A DNA stretch of 40,473 nt from DAISIL01 sp036822015 (GTDB lineage Bacteria > Bacteroidota > Bacteroidia > Cytophagales > Bernardetiaceae): contig DAISIL010000026.1 in assembly GCA_036822015.1 (NCBI GenBank), positions 1-40,473 on the forward strand, in the 5' to 3' direction. Positions 6,906-16,300 of this stretch are shown here, piece by piece. A program made the position numbers and the translations under genes. Positions within the stretch are counted from its first letter, which is position 1; every line of letters starts with the position of its first letter. The notes beneath the pieces are model-generated. The model saw only the letters and a program-made list of their open reading frames with translations. It searched no databases and was not told the DNA's origin.

Positions 6906-7528
6906 AAAGATACCTTCTCCTGATCGCTGTGGGCATTCCTATCCTATCCCTCTTAGCATCAGATTATTACGTCAGTTATCATACCGACCAACGCCTCTTC
7001 AACGATCCCACGACAATGGAGGCGCGTCCGGTCGGGCTGTTGCTTGGCACTAGCCCCCGTACCCGAGACGGAAAAATAAACCCCTACTTTCGGTACCGCA
7101 TCGAAGCAGCAGCCAGGCTGTACCATAGCGGTAAAGTGCAACATTTGTTGCTTTCGGGCGACAACCGCCGACAAGATTACAACGAACCCGTTTATATGCG
7201 GGCCGCCCTCCGCAACCACGGCATCCCCGATCAGGCCATGACCCTGGATTTTGCCGGCTTTCGTACCCTGGACTCGGTGGTTCGCTGTCGGGTTGTCTTT
7301 GGGCAGGCACGCATTGTGGTCATCTCCCAGGATTTTCACAACCAACGCGCACTTTTTTTGTGCGATGCCTTCGGCTTAGATGCCGTGGGCTTCAATGCCC
7401 GCCATGTTCCGTCCAACCTCAAGATGCGCTTTCGCGAGATGATGGCCCGTGTCAAGGCCATCCTGGATGTGTATGTGTTGGGAACAGAACCGCATTTTTT
7501 GGGGACACCCGAACCCATTTTGCCCTAA
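6902..7528 (+). CDS. sanA: SanA/YdcF family envelope protein (DUF218)
   Basis: This 208-residue protein has an N-terminal membrane anchor (about 3-22) and then a DUF218 domain facing the periplasm. The family block VGLLLGTSPRTRDGKINPYF is seen at about 44-63, followed by RIEAAARLYHSGKVQHLLLSGDN and later VISQDFHNQRALFLC, which is the SanA-type arrangement. SanA of E. coli protects the envelope against vancomycin at high temperature; the molecular reaction is not known. The start overlaps the SDR stop (ATGA). GH3 follows after 24 bases. The name is by family; orthology with the enterobacterial gene is not shown here. Confidence 0.87.
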   Translation: MKRYLLLIAVGIPILSLLASDYYVSYHTDQRLFNDPTTMEARPVGLLLGTSPRTRDGKINPYFRYRIEAAARLYHSGKVQHLLLSGDNRRQDYNEPVYMRAALRNHGIPDQAMTLDFAGFRTLDSVVRCRVVFGQARIVVISQDFHNQRALFLCDAFGLDAVGFNARHVPSNLKMRFREMMARVKAILDVYVLGTEPHFLGTPEPILP

Positions 7529-7552
7529 CTTCATTACACCAAACCAACTGCT

Positions 7553-9073
7553 ATGCTTTCTCTACTCAACAAATTGGGCATCGAATACTTCCGACGACGC
7601 ATGGAGCGCGTAGATCAGTACCGCAACCGTCCCCACCAGGCACAGGCACGGGTCTTTGAAGAGCTGATCCGGCAGGGAACGCACACCGAGTGGGGACGCA
7701 AGTACAGCTATGCCTCCATACGCCATCCCGAGCAGTATCGGGAGCGTGTCCCGGCCTCGACCTACGAAGAGCTTTTTCCGTACATCGAACGCCTCCTCAG
7801 GGGCGAGCAGAAGGTACTCTGGCCGTCCACGATTCGGCATTTTTCTAAGTCTTCGGGGACAACCAACGACCGAAGCAAATACATCCCGATCTCGGAGGAG
7901 AGCCTCCAGAAGTGCCACTACGACTGCGGCAAAGACATGCTGGCCATCTACGCCGACCTCTATCCGGATGCCAATGTCTTTGCCGGAAAGGGGCTATCCG
8001 TGGGCGGCAGCCTCCAAACCAACCCCTACAACCCCAAGACCTACTGCGGTGATATTTCGGCACTTATCATGCAAAACCTGCCCTTTTGGGCCGAGTGGTT
8101 GCGCACGCCCAGCCTTGAAGTGGCACTTTTGAGCGATTGGGAGGAAAAAATCTGGCGCATGGCCAACGAAGCCAGCCGCGAGGATGTCAGGAGTATCCAG
8201 GGTGTCCCGACCTGGACAATATTCCTCATCAAAAAAGTCGTCGAACTCAAAGGAGCTACCAACATCCTGGACGTTTGGCCAGACCTAGAACTCTTCATCC
8301 ATGGGGCTGTCAATTTTGACCCCTACCGCAAGCTGTTTCGGGAACTCATCCCGAGTCCGGGGATGCGTTACCTGGAGGTCTATAATGCCTCCGAGGGTTT
8401 TTTTGGTATCCAAGACCAAAAGGCAGCCGGCGATATGCTCCTGACCCTCGACAACGGCATCTACTACGAGTTTGCGCCCATGAGCGAGTGGGATAAGCCC
8501 TTCCCGAAGACCCTCGGGCTAGATGCCGTCGATACCCACACCAACTACGCGCTCATCATCAGCACCAATGCCGGCCTGTGGCGATACAAAATCGGGGATA
8601 CGGTTAAGTTTACGAGCCTGAACCCCTTCCGCATCCGCATCACGGGGCGCACGAAACACTTTATCAATGCCTTCGGGGAGGAGGTCGTCGTGGAGAATGC
8701 CGAAGCCGCCCTTACCCGAGCCGCCGAGCAGACGGGAGCCATTGTCTCGAACTTCACCGCCGCCCCTGTTTTCATTCAAGCCCAGGAAAAAGGCGGCCAC
8801 CAGTGGATCATCGAATTTGAGCAGCCCCCCAATAGCCTATCCCGTTTTACCGAAGCCCTTGATACCACCCTACGGGAAATCAACGCCGACTACGATGCCA
8901 AACGCGCCCACGACATCGCCCTACAAATGCCGCTCATCACGCAAGTCCCGAAGGGAACCTTTTATCATTGGATGAAAAAACGCGGCAAACTCGGCGGCCA
9001 ACACAAAGTGCCGCGCCTCTCCAACGACCGCACCTACGTAGAAGACCTCCTTCGGTTTGCCGAAGGCTTGTGA
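7553..9073 (+). CDS. GH3 auxin-responsive promoter family protein (acyl-adenylating amidosynthetase-like)
   Basis: This 506-residue protein is a full-length GH3-family member of the ANL adenylating superfamily. FSKSSGTTNDRSKYIPIS (97-114) is the ATP phosphate-binding loop. EVYNASEGFFGIQD is the second nucleotide motif, YYEFAP and GLWRYKIGD are the third, and ITGRTKHFINAFGE is the hinge region. Plant GH3 enzymes adenylate jasmonate, auxin or benzoates and join them to amino acids. Bacterial members are common in Bacteroidota, but their substrates are largely unknown. It follows an SDR and a SanA-family gene, which hints at lipid or envelope chemistry, though that is only inference. It is soluble with no signal peptide. 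Confidence 0.9.
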   Translation: MLSLLNKLGIEYFRRRMERVDQYRNRPHQAQARVFEELIRQGTHTEWGRKYSYASIRHPEQYRERVPASTYEELFPYIERLLRGEQKVLWPSTIRHFSKSSGTTNDRSKYIPISEESLQKCHYDCGKDMLAIYADLYPDANVFAGKGLSVGGSLQTNPYNPKTYCGDISALIMQNLPFWAEWLRTPSLEVALLSDWEEKIWRMANEASREDVRSIQGVPTWTIFLIKKVVELKGATNILDVWPDLELFIHGAVNFDPYRKLFRELIPSPGMRYLEVYNASEGFFGIQDQKAAGDMLLTLDNGIYYEFAPMSEWDKPFPKTLGLDAVDTHTNYALIISTNAGLWRYKIGDTVKFTSLNPFRIRITGRTKHFINAFGEEVVVENAEAALTRAAEQTGAIVSNFTAAPVFIQAQEKGGHQWIIEFEQPPNSLSRFTEALDTTLREINADYDAKRAHDIALQMPLITQVPKGTFYHWMKKRGKLGGQHKVPRLSNDRTYVEDLLRFAEGL

Positions 9074-9131
9074 GCAAGTGCGTCTTTTGGGGAGAGGCCG
9101 CGTCTTATCTTCAAAACCAAAAACACTTTCC

Positions 9132-9719
9132 ATGAACACCGAGCAGATCATCGTGGGTTTCAAAGAAGAACTCCTGGGCTTTGTCCGTCGGCATATCCAG
9201 GACGAGCAAGCAGCTAAGGATGTCCATCAAGACATCTTGATTAAGATTTTCACCCATCACCATACCCTCAAAGACCAGGATCGCTTAAAAGCCTGGATAT
9301 ACCAGATTGCCCGCCGTCGCATCACCGATTTTTTTAGGCAACATAACCGCCAATCCATGGGTTTTCAGCAAGAGATGCGCGAAGAGGAGCCATCCATGAA
9401 CCTTGACGATCAACTCCTGCCTTGTGTGCGTCCTTTTTTGGAACACCTGCGCCCCAACTACCGGCAGGCCCTCTTGCTTACCGATCTGGGGAGTTTGTCC
9501 CAAAAAGAACTCGCCCAGGAAATGAACCTCAGCTACTCCGGTGCCAAGTCCACGGTACAACGCGCCAGGCGACAGTTAAAGAAAATCTTCGACCAATGTT
9601 GCCAAATAGAAGCAGATCGGTATGGAAATATCGTGTCCGTTACCCCTAAAACTGCATCTTTTTTCTCACCGCACGTCTATCCAATAACCATCAACACCAA
9701 TCACTCATGCCAGATTTGA
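9132..9719 (+). CDS. sigZ: ECF-type RNA polymerase sigma factor SigZ
   Basis: This 195-residue sigma-70 family factor has region 2 at about 8-72 (DVHQDILIKIF, LKAWIYQIARRRITDFFR) and region 4 at about 104-152 (LRPNYRQALLLTDLGSLSQKELAQEM, GAKSTVQRARRQLKK). A C-terminal segment, DQCCQIEADRYGNIVS (155-170), is characteristic of SigZ and contains a Cys156-Cys157 pair. ATG 9132 is chosen over the upstream open frame, which overlaps GH3. No anti-sigma gene is adjacent; arsM begins inside the sigZ 3' end (13-base overlap). The extension is longer than needed for promoter recognition and could be a sensing tail. Direct regulation of arsM by this factor is inferred, not shown. Confidence 0.9.
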   Translation: MNTEQIIVGFKEELLGFVRRHIQDEQAAKDVHQDILIKIFTHHHTLKDQDRLKAWIYQIARRRITDFFRQHNRQSMGFQQEMREEEPSMNLDDQLLPCVRPFLEHLRPNYRQALLLTDLGSLSQKELAQEMNLSYSGAKSTVQRARRQLKKIFDQCCQIEADRYGNIVSVTPKTASFFSPHVYPITINTNHSCQI

Positions 9720-10507
9720 AAGAAAAGATCAAAGCCGTTTATGCGGGCGTACTCCAAACATCCGACGCATCGACGGCCTGCTGCGCCCCTTCGGGCAACT
9801 GCTGCGACACCAACACCGCACTTGCTGGTTTCGGTGAAGATTACAGCCATCTGCCTGGCTACACCCCCGAAGCCGACTACGGGCTGGGCTGCGGTATTCC
9901 GGTGGCTTTTGCTGATATTGTCCCGGGGCAAACCGTCCTTGACCTCGGATCGGGGGCCGGCAATGATGCCTTTGTGGCCCGCTCGCTGGTCGGTGAAGGT
10001 GGACAGGTGATCGGCGTGGATATGACCCCCGAGATGATCGCGAAAGCCAAAGCCAACCAGGATAAGCTGGGCTACACCAACGTCTCCTTCGTCCTGGGAG
10101 AGATCGAAAATATGCCCCTTGCAGATGCCCTGGTGGATGTGGTCATCAGCAACTGCGTCTTGAACCTGGTAACGGACAAGTTGTCCGCTTACCGAGAGAT
10201 ACACCGTGTCTTGAAGCCTGGCGGTCATTTCTGTATTTCGGATGTCGTCGTTTCGGGTGAATTGACGGAGAAGATGAAAAACGCAGCTGAGCTATATGCT
10301 GGTTGTATCGCCGGAGCGATGCTAAAAACCGACTACCTGGAAACGATTCAGCAAGCGGGCTTTGCTCACCTTGAAGTAAAAAAAGAAAAGGTGATAGAAC
10401 TTCCCGATACTTTTTTGAGCCAACACCTGAACCCGGACGAACTGACAGAATTTCGGCAGTCGGGCGTAAAGGTTTTAAGCCTGACCATCACCGGTAAGCG
10501 GTCATAG
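9707..10507 (+). CDS. arsM: Arsenite S-adenosylmethionine methyltransferase
   Basis: ArsM methylates As(III) with S-adenosylmethionine, giving methylated and volatile arsenicals. The 266-residue protein has the class I methyltransferase fold: VLDLGSGAGNDAFVA (78-92) is motif I and VIGVDMTPEM (101-110) holds the acidic ribose-binding residue. The three family cysteines that bind arsenite are present: Cys62 in YGLGCGIP, Cys150 in SNCVLNL and Cys200 in YAGCIAGA. Two additional Cys pairs at 25-26 and 32-33 are common in the N-terminus. The gene overlaps sigZ by 13 bases and is followed by a strong terminator, so it is the last gene of the run. No arsR, arsB or arsC gene is present nearby. Confidence 0.94.
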   Translation: MPDLKEKIKAVYAGVLQTSDASTACCAPSGNCCDTNTALAGFGEDYSHLPGYTPEADYGLGCGIPVAFADIVPGQTVLDLGSGAGNDAFVARSLVGEGGQVIGVDMTPEMIAKAKANQDKLGYTNVSFVLGEIENMPLADALVDVVISNCVLNLVTDKLSAYREIHRVLKPGGHFCISDVVVSGELTEKMKNAAELYAGCIAGAMLKTDYLETIQQAGFAHLEVKKEKVIELPDTFLSQHLNPDELTEFRQSGVKVLSLTITGKRS

Positions 10508-10513
10508 ATACCA

Positions 10514-10548
10514 AATCCGGCATCGCCTAGCGGTGTCGGATTTTTTTT
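10514..10548 (+). terminator. Rho-independent terminator after arsM
   Basis: A 13-bp stem (10514-10526 with 10530-10542, including two G-U pairs, CTA loop) is followed directly by a run of T. It ends the plus-strand run just before the convergent DUF5723 gene. The opposite strand lacks a good T-run. Confidence 0.88.
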
Positions 10549-10549
10549 G

Positions 10550-12064
10550 TTATAGCTTGACCCTAAAAAAGCCTACTGCCATCGACAACACGGCTCCCTC
10601 TCCGATGTCAGTGATGTAGGTATTGAGGTCTCGGGTCGCGATCCCGACTTCATAGATGCCCCGTGGGTGCTGGTATGTGATCGCGAAGGGAAGATTAAAA
10701 ACGCTGCCTTTGTTGCCGCCCCGGTTGAATCCCGTACTAAGGGTGATCGTGCGGGTGAGGCGGTAATCTACACCGATGGCATAAAACGGCTCGAGCAAAT
10801 TACCCGGGGCATCGTTTTGGGGCAGGACAACATCTACGCCAACATGAGCCGTTTTGAAGAAGTTGTAACTAATACCAGCGCGTATCTGGGTAGGCAAGGA
10901 GATACGCACTTCGTTAGAGCCTTGCCAATCGAGGGGGGAGGCACTGCCCGCAAACTGAAAAGCATCCGGAGAGACTTGCGGAAAATGATAATTATTGTAA
11001 CCTGATCCCTGAAAACTGGCCAGAATACCGTCGTTGAGTCGATACACGTTACCGTTCCAATTCACGGAACCGACGTTATTGAGTGCTACGCCAATATGTA
11101 AGTTTTGCTTGATAACCGCATGAACGCCCGCATTAAAGCCAAAGCCCTGCCCTACCGATTCCGGAAAAAGAGCCCGGTTTAGGAAGGTACTGGCATCAGC
11201 AAAGCCCTTAGCAGTAGGGGTATCGACGGCATCAAAATCGACTTCAAAGCTAGGCGAAAGGGAGATCGTCTCGCGGGTCAGGACACCGTTTTGGGCGGCC
11301 AGGTCGATGATCGTGATGCCGCGAATGATCTTGAGGGTAGCCCCTGCATAAATCTGTAAGCCGTAAGTATTGAGCCACTTGCGTCCGTAGGCGATGGCGT
11401 ACTCACGGTACCAATTCGCTGAAAATGTACTGCCGTCCAGGATCTGTCCATAGGTGCTGGCCTGGGTCGTGTCCTGAAAGGTACCTTCGATGACCTGTTC
11501 CCGCTGCTGGTCGGTTACGGTTTCGTTGTTGGGGATGATAAGTCCGTTATTGAGGATCAAGAATGGGAAATAGGGGGCATTATCGCCCAAAAACAGGATT
11601 TCGGAGGTGGTCTGGTTGAGGCGGGCCAGAAGCTGGATGTTATCCTGGATAGAGAAGGCCAGCCCACCAAAGACAGGATCGCTAAAAGCCGCCCCAAAAA
11701 CGATAACATTTGCATCCAGGGCCAGGGCGTTATCGGTGAGTTTTTGGGCGGCTTGGCGTTTTTCTGCCAAAGAAAACTGCACCTGATCAGGGTTAAAGAG
11801 GCTCTGCAAGATGTCGTTGCGGGTCAGGGATTCGGAGGAGATTTGTAAGTTGCCTTCCAGGAGGCCGATAGTGAATCGCGGATCGCGGAAACTCTCCCGC
11901 ACGCCGAGGTTGGCGGGGTTGATGTTGATGGACTGGTAGTCGGTGGCAAAGGTCGTCCCGACACCTCCTCTGCCCACAAGTCCGTATATGCCAAAGTCTT
12001 GGGCTAGCAAAGTCGCTGAATTACAAAGCCAAAAAGCGATCCACCAAAAAAAAATTCGTTGCAT
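10550..12064 (-). CDS. DUF5723 family outer-membrane beta-barrel protein
   Basis: This 504-residue protein starts with a signal peptide (hydrophobic segment about 5-20, cleavage near LLAQD). Next comes DFGIYGLVGRGGVGTTFATDYQSININPANLGV, the DUF5723 opening, which resembles FadL/PorV-type barrels (NPANLG motif). Alternating amphipathic strands run to the C-terminus, which ends in an aromatic-rich strand (MAVGFFRVKL) as outer-membrane barrels do. The role is unknown; family members are typical Bacteroidota surface proteins and are sometimes linked to T9SS. It is transcribed away from the flippase-like gene across a 93-base divergent spacer. Confidence 0.85.
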   Translation of the reverse strand: MQRIFFWWIAFWLCNSATLLAQDFGIYGLVGRGGVGTTFATDYQSININPANLGVRESFRDPRFTIGLLEGNLQISSESLTRNDILQSLFNPDQVQFSLAEKRQAAQKLTDNALALDANVIVFGAAFSDPVFGGLAFSIQDNIQLLARLNQTTSEILFLGDNAPYFPFLILNNGLIIPNNETVTDQQREQVIEGTFQDTTQASTYGQILDGSTFSANWYREYAIAYGRKWLNTYGLQIYAGATLKIIRGITIIDLAAQNGVLTRETISLSPSFEVDFDAVDTPTAKGFADASTFLNRALFPESVGQGFGFNAGVHAVIKQNLHIGVALNNVGSVNWNGNVYRLNDGILASFQGSGYNNYHFPQVSPDAFQFAGSASPLDWQGSNEVRISLPTQIRAGISYNFFKTAHVGVDVVLPQNDAPGNLLEPFYAIGVDYRLTRTITLSTGFNRGGNKGSVFNLPFAITYQHPRGIYEVGIATRDLNTYITDIGEGAVLSMAVGFFRVKL

Positions 12065-12157
12065 GAGATGTCGTTTACCAATTTAGATGCCTAAATATAT
12101 CTTAACGCATCCAGGAAAACAAACAATATATGATTTGTTTGGCTAACTTGCTTTGCC

Positions 12158-13225
12158 ATGAAAGGAGAAGACACGCAAAAGCAAGTACTCGACACCCTTA
12201 GCCCTACCAAAATCCTGATTCCTGTGGCTTTTGGATTGGCGGCAGCGGTGTATCTGCTCGCCAGTGAGGTGGACATACCCGAGTTGTTGCAAAACCTACA
12301 AAATGCTACTGGGATTTGGTTTGTGGCCGCCCTGCTAGTATTGCTGATCCGCGATGCGGGCTATATCTACCGGATTCGGGAGCTGTCGGATCAAGAATTA
12401 TCCTGGCGTAGTAGCCTGTATATCATCATCTTGTGGGAGTTTGCCTCTGCTGTTACGCCTTCGGTGGTGGGCGGAACGGCAGTGGCGGTCTTTATCCTGA
12501 ACCGTGAGGGCATCAAACTGGGACGTTCCCTGGCTTTGGTGATGCTGACGGCTTTTCTGGACAATATGTTTTTTATCATTTTTTCGCTTTTGATGTTGCT
12601 CATCACGGGGGGTAAGGCTTTTCCGGTGTTGGCACTAGACCAGAGCTGGGGCTTCATCAAAGATTACGGCTTACAAGGAACGTTTGCCCTAAGCTATATC
12701 TTGATTACAGTTTATACCAGTTTTTTTGCTTATGGCTTGTTTTTTCATCCACGGGGTTTTAAGTGGCTCTTAGTCAAGGCTACATCTTTGCGATGGACGC
12801 GCCGTTGGCGAAGATCAGCCCTCCAGACGGGTAATGATATGATGATTGCTTCGCAATCTTTGAAAGGTAAGCGGCGCAGCTATTGGTGGAAGGCTATTCT
12901 CTCAACGGTTTTTATTTGGAGTGCGCGGTACTTGATCTTGAATTGCCTGGCGATGGCTTTTGTGGACTTAACCTGGGCAGATAACATTTTGGTTTTTGCG
13001 CGTCAGGTAATTATGTGGGTCGTGATGTTAGTGTCGCCTACGCCGGGCAGTTCGGGTATCGCCGAGAGTGTATTTCCGTTGTTTTACAGCGACTTCTTTA
13101 CGCGGAGTTTTAGTAGTGTGGTGGGTATTTTTTGGCGACTATTTTACTACTATCCGTACTTATTTTTGGGGGCGATCTTTCTGCCACGCTGGCTGCGCCG
13201 TGTGTATAGGCGTAAGATTGACTAA
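12158..13225 (+). CDS. Lysylphosphatidylglycerol-synthase TM-region / flippase-like protein (YbhN/UPF0104 family)
   Basis: This 355-residue polytopic membrane protein has about seven to eight hydrophobic segments (near 23-40, 53-72, 85-105, 125-150, 165-195, 245-270, 285-300 and 325-345). Family marks are the segments LWEFASAVTPSVVGGTAVAVFIL and VSPTPGSSGIAESVFPLFY, which match the membrane half of MprF and the YbhN/AglD2 family. These proteins move or help move lipids across the inner membrane. The soluble lysyl-transferase half of MprF is absent, so it would not aminoacylate lipids. The substrate is unknown. It stands alone between a divergent DUF5723 gene and a surface-protein gene that has its own promoter box. 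Confidence 0.88.
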   Translation: MKGEDTQKQVLDTLSPTKILIPVAFGLAAAVYLLASEVDIPELLQNLQNATGIWFVAALLVLLIRDAGYIYRIRELSDQELSWRSSLYIIILWEFASAVTPSVVGGTAVAVFILNREGIKLGRSLALVMLTAFLDNMFFIIFSLLMLLITGGKAFPVLALDQSWGFIKDYGLQGTFALSYILITVYTSFFAYGLFFHPRGFKWLLVKATSLRWTRRWRRSALQTGNDMMIASQSLKGKRRSYWWKAILSTVFIWSARYLILNCLAMAFVDLTWADNILVFARQVIMWVVMLVSPTPGSSGIAESVFPLFYSDFFTRSFSSVVGIFWRLFYYYPYLFLGAIFLPRWLRRVYRRKID

Positions 13226-13314
13226 TTTTTGGGTGAACTAAGAGGTCCCCAAGAATTTTAAACAAAATTTTGCTTTTGTGTAGCAATGGTGAACAATCTT
13301 ACATGGATTGGATG

Positions 13315-13322
13315 TATCTTTG
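13315..13322 (+). promoter_or_regulatory. Candidate -7 box TATCTTTG for the giant T9SS protein gene
   Basis: TATCTTTG is an exact TAnnTTTG match 37 bases before the ATG at 13360, giving a leader of about 30 bases. No TTG is seen at the standard -33 distance. The surrounding region is A/T-rich, unlike the flanking genes. Confidence 0.6.
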
Positions 13323-13359
13323 TGCATGTGGTTTTGTTAATTAGAGTTAGAGATTCCCA

Positions 13360-16300
13360 ATGAAAAGACTTCTTACGTTATCCGTTGTGCTTGCCTTGTG
13401 GGCAGGCTTTGCGTATGGGCAGAGTGCCGCCCTTATCAATCCGGTGAGTATGCGGGCTTGTGGTACGCCCGCCGATACTGCATTTGTAGAGTTTACTTTT
13501 CCTTTGAGCGTCTCGACAACTCCAGTAACGGCAGTGCAGGCCGTGGTGCGTTTCCCGGATGGCGTAAACTACGTTGCCGGGGGAGATGGCATCGTGAACA
13601 ATACCGTCTTTGGGCTTGATGATGGCGATATATCCATTGCCCCACAGGTCGGCAACCAGGGCATACTCATAGAAATTGATGCCGACGTAGAAGCAGGTGG
13701 TGTGGTTCGGGTGCAGTTCCTCAAGCAAGCCAACTGCGCCGTAGGCGTACTCAACGATACCCTCTACTTTGAATACGAAGATGCCGTAGAAGGCGACCAG
13801 ACTTTTGATACCGTTTATTCAGATTATACCGTTACGGCGCCCCAGCTGCAAATCCAAAGCATCAACCCCACACCGGCCAGGGTAGCTTTGGGGCAGCCCT
13901 TTACGCGCACTTTTACGATCGTGAACGACAACAGCGTCAATGCCAGTGTGAATAACTTCTACCTCACCGACTTCGGTGGGACGGGGCTGCCCATGCAAAG
14001 CGTCGTAGGCGGGACGCTCAATGCCACCCGAGATACCATTTTTGTTACGGCCACCGACTTTGCCAACAACCCAGGCGGGGCTGTTCCGGGGTTGCTGGAA
14101 GCCGGCGAGACCTACCAGGTACAGATCACACAAATTGCTAACAACTGTAACAGCCTCAATGCCAACATGGAAGTAGGCTGGAAGTGCAACGATGTCCCCT
14201 GTGGAACCAACATCCGGGATCAATCCGTTCTGATGGCAGACGGTAATCCTTTGCTTGAGCAAACCTTTGAGCGGCTCAATATGCCCAATACCTGCCAGGA
14301 TGCCCGCGTTCGTGTCAAGATCAAAAACATCGGGCAGAACCTCAACAACAACCCCACCGATAGCCTCTCGGCCATCGCCTACGACCTTGATATTACCCTC
14401 GGGCGATGGCGTGGATTTGCCATCGGTAACGTCCTGCCCAACACCCCCGAGGTGGATGTCTATAACGTGCCGAATCCTGATCCAAACCGCTTCAAGGAGC
14501 GCATTGAGATACGCTATCAGATCAACGGCACGCCCATTCCGGCACCTTTACCCGTTGCTCCCACCAATATTAACCAGTTTCGCCCTGGCCCACGTCTTGA
14601 TTTGAGCGGCTTAGGCGCACCTTTGATGGGGCTTCAAGACCTTGACGGAGACGGGCAGTTTGATGACCTGGCTCCCGGCGATAGTGTCGTCATTGACTTG
14701 ACGTTAAACTTTCCTTGCCTGGATAGCCTCTGCGCCAATTTAATCAATAACTCCTATCGTGGTTTTGGTGGGTACCGGCTGGCTTCTTATATCCTCACCC
14801 GCGATAACCCCTGCAAAGGCACCAACGACTATCAAGATTCGCTTTTCTGGCATTCGGGTAATGGAAATAGTGCCAGCACGAGCAATTTTGTTGTTACTGA
14901 TAACTACGCCAATAGTCCTGATAGCTACTCGCCCACCAACACAATGAGCGACGGCGATACGATCAACGTCAATGTCTGTTTGGATAACACGCGAACGAAT
15001 TTCTTTTGTCCCACCGACAGCCTGTATCTGGTCGTCGATGAACTACCGGGCTATACGATCCTGGATGATATTGACCCTTGTACGGGCGTGGCGGCGGGTG
15101 TCTTGCAGTTCGATCGCTCTACCCCAGGCAGGGTCTCGATGTACAACCCCAACTTTCGCTTCATCCGCAACAACAACAACAACCAGGACAGCACCCGCCG
15201 CCTCCAGGATGTGTGTTATTCCTTCGATGTACGGCTCAACTGTAACGCCCCTGGCTTCAATGCCAACACACCTATCAACTACGAAATCTACTACGACTGC
15301 GCCGGCGGGCAGGGCTGCGATTGTACGCGGCGGTTTAAGTGCGGTACCATAGACATCATCCCGAACTGCCCTAGTGTTTGCCCCGATGCCGTGCAGTTGC
15401 TCAAGTTGGAGACGGAGCGGTACTCCTTTGGTTGGATCGACTACCGCATGAACCAGCCCATTTATCCGCCCCTGCCCCAAAACCTACGCTGTCGGCTTCG
15501 GCTAGACCGAGCGATGCCTTACGATACGATTCAGGTCAAGGCACAGGGAGTTGTCAATAGCACCGGGGCGGGTTACGATTCGATTTACTTTGAGTATAGC
15601 CACTTAGCTGCTCAAAATGTCTTTGCCGATACGGTACGCATCGTTTCGGTGGAGTATTGGGATGCCTCGGCAGGAGCCAGTAGCACGATCACGCTGCCCG
15701 CCAATCGCATCGCTACGCCAGTGGGACGGCGCGGGGTACGCCTGGAGTTTTTGGCTGGACAAAATGGCTTTCCCAATAAGTTTGAAGATAATGACCTGTT
15801 CGATATTACGATGTACCTCGTCGTGGCCAAAAACGATGCCCTCCTCAACTTCCAGCCGACGGCAGTCAATGACCTACGCGGCTATACCTACGGCATCCTG
15901 AACGGCAGCACCCACTCCTGCGATACTTTGGCTGCTACCCTTGAGTTGCATCGTCCTTTTTACAACGGAGGTAACGGGCTGGCACCCAATGGGGCAAGCA
16001 TTGACAACGTACAGTTCACCACCTGTAATTCGCGACGAATCACGACAAGGGTCAGTGTCCGTTCCGCTGATTTTGCCCGCTATTATCCCAACGAGTTCCG
16101 TCCTTATTTTGGGGTCGATTCGGTGATTATCAAGACGCTCGCCAATCGCTTTGAATACGTACCCAACAGTGGACGATACAATGTCGCCAACTACGATACC
16201 CTGGGCGTGCGGCGCGGCTTTACACAACATGAAAACATAGCCTCCAACAATACGCCCAACAACCTGCCCCACATCCCGTCCCCTCTTATCAATACCATCG

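Noticed and set aside
13226..13275. Weak stem (TTGGG/CCCAA) after the flippase-like gene
   Set aside because: Only five base pairs with a long loop and no clean T-run.
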